64,000 nt of DNA from Thauera sedimentorum. Lineage in GTDB: Bacteria; Pseudomonadota; Gammaproteobacteria; Burkholderiales; Rhodocyclaceae. Location of the stretch: the NCBI RefSeq assembly GCF_014489115.1, contig NZ_JACTAH010000002.1, positions 186,001 through 250,000 of the forward strand. The letters run 5' to 3'. The notes under the pieces were generated by a model. It was not told the origin of the DNA, did not search any database, and saw nothing but the letters and a program-made list of their open reading frames with translations. Position 1 is the stretch's first letter. Each line of letters starts with the position of its first letter. Positions 63,135-64,000 of the stretch are shown piece after piece. The position numbers and the translations under genes were made by a program.

Positions 63135-64000
63135 ATGAGGCCGGTGAAGATCGCCGCGCTCGGCCACTGCTCGGCGCTCGGGCTCGACGCGACCGCCGCC
63201 GGCGCCGCGCTGGCCTCGCGCCTCGACGCGCCGCCGGCCCCACCGCCCGCATGCCGTCGGGTGCTGGACCACGACTGGCCGTGGTTCGCCCTGCCGCTGG
63301 CCGAAACGGGATGGCGCGCACGTGCCGAGGCCGCGCTGCGCGGCGTGGGTCGCGAGCTGCGCCGCGCCCTGCCGGCCGCGCTGTGGGCCGACACCCCGCT
63401 CTTCCTCGCCTCGTCCTCGCTGCAGGCCGGCGCGCTGGAAGAGGCCGCACGCGCCAGCGGACGCATCGAGCTGCCGGTGGATGCCGCCGCCTTCGCGCAG
63501 GACGTGGCCGGCTGGCTCGGCCTGCACGGCACGCCCTGGGTGTTCTCCACCACCTGCACCTCCGGCTTCGCCGCGCTGGATGCGGCCGCAGGGCTGATCG
63601 CCAGCGGCGGGATCGAGCGCGCCGTCGTGCTCGGCGTGGAACTGACCAACGACATCAGCATCGCCGGCTTCTCCGGCCTCGGCCTGCTTGCCGAAGCCGG
63701 CGCCCCGGCCGGCAGCGGGCTGGTGCTGGGCGAAGCGGTGGCCGGCGTGCTGCTGTGCGCCGCGGACGACGCCACCATCGCCGCCGACAGCGGCTGGCGC
63801 ATCGCCGGCTGCGCGCTGGGAGTGGACGGCCATTCGCCCACCGGCCCCGCGCCCGACGGCGCGCGCATCGCCGAACTGCTCGCCCGCACGCTGCAGACCG
63901 CCGGCCTCGAACCCCGCGACATCGACCTGCTCAAGCCTCACCGCGGCGGGCTGGCCGCCACCGACGAGCCGGAAGCGCGCGCGCTGGCCGCGGTCTTCGG
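63135..64000 (+). CDS. Beta-ketoacyl synthase (FabF/KAS type), partial at right edge
   Basis: Open from ATG 63135 to the end of the window, 288 codons without a stop. Nucleophile Cys lies in FSTTCTSGFAALDAA; the first catalytic-His region appears as LLKPHRGGLAATDEPEARA near the edge. The N-terminal half is short and divergent compared with FabF, as in ketosynthases of aryl polyene and related clusters. The second His and the C-terminus lie off the window. It follows the ACP gene by 10 bases. Confidence 0.82.
   Translation, partial: MRPVKIAALGHCSALGLDATAAGAALASRLDAPPAPPPACRRVLDHDWPWFALPLAETGWRARAEAALRGVGRELRRALPAALWADTPLFLASSSLQAGALEEAARASGRIELPVDAAAFAQDVAGWLGLHGTPWVFSTTCTSGFAALDAAAGLIASGGIERAVVLGVELTNDISIAGFSGLGLLAEAGAPAGSGLVLGEAVAGVLLCAADDATIAADSGWRIAGCALGVDGHSPTGPAPDGARIAELLARTLQTAGLEPRDIDLLKPHRGGLAATDEPEARALAAVF

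Noticed and set aside
61796-63934. 712-codon minus-strand frame opposite the ABC permease, ACP and ketosynthase
   Set aside because: Ser/Ala/Arg/Pro-rich shadow translation with no domain.

Overview
The window is a high-GC bacterial chromosome segment with no rRNA, tRNA, prophage or CRISPR array that I could see. The gene set points to a denitrifying or facultatively anaerobic betaproteobacterium of the Thauera/Azoarcus/Aromatoleum group. That placement is an inference from the phenylacetyl-CoA (paa) cluster with a PaaN-type aldehyde dehydrogenase, the oxygen-independent ubiquinone genes ubiU-ubiV-ubiT behind an FNR-like box, the argS-SPOR-dsbA order, and interspersed GTAGGAGCGGCCTTGGCCGCGAT-type repeats.

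Layout. 1-3378 (minus): an SDR fragment, dsbA, a SPOR protein and argS. 3539-8938 (plus): ubiB, a single-chain arginase + ornithine aminotransferase fusion, and an SSS-family symporter. 8941-11750: an 86-bp tandem repeat, an FNR-like box and ubiU-ubiV-ubiT. 11802-19893: a VanZ-like membrane protein, a [2Fe-2S] ferredoxin, an alpha/beta hydrolase, a GST, cutA, dsbD, and the riboflavin genes ribE-ribBX-ribH followed by nusB and a clear terminator. 19994-24376 (minus): a RhlE-type DEAD-box helicase, HU and a QseBC/PmrAB-like two-component pair. 24477-26558 (plus): an LTA-synthase-family sulfatase facing that pair across a CTTAAG-N5-CTTAAG box.

26691-42757 (all minus) is a catabolic block. It runs paaG-paaH-paaI-paaK-paaA-paaB-paaC-paaD-paaE, then paaR and paaJ, then a branched-chain-amino-acid-type ABC importer (binding protein, LivH, a LivM-LivG fusion, LivF) and a hemerythrin-domain protein. 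paaN and paaY lie divergently at 42990-45543. The divergent promoter region carries a perfect TetR-type palindrome and a perfect FNR-type box. Together these genes activate phenylacetate to the CoA thioester, epoxidise the ring, isomerise it and beta-oxidise the opened chain. The oxepin-CoA hydrolase and PaaF steps are not encoded in the window.

45607-53135 looks like an acquired defence island. It has a HEPN/MNT toxin-antitoxin-like pair, then a tightly packed minus-strand operon: a C5-cytosine DNA methyltransferase, a MORC/MutL-like GHKL ATPase, a Z1-type helicase-like ATPase and a PD-(D/E)XK nuclease-like protein. The base composition is visibly less GC-rich than the flanks.

53590-64000 (plus) returns to core-like genes (exported glutathione peroxidase, YbaK-like deacylase, cupin, serine-hydrolase lipoprotein). 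It then enters a biosynthetic cluster running off the right edge: a flavodoxin-like dialkylresorcinol-type condensing protein, a KAS III, a 134-residue unknown, a BtrH-N-domain protein, an ABC ATPase and permease, an acyl carrier protein and a ketosynthase. This cluster probably makes and exports an acyl or aryl-lipid product. The best candidates for new biology are this cluster, the MORC/Z1/nuclease/methylase operon, and the arginase-aminotransferase fusion.
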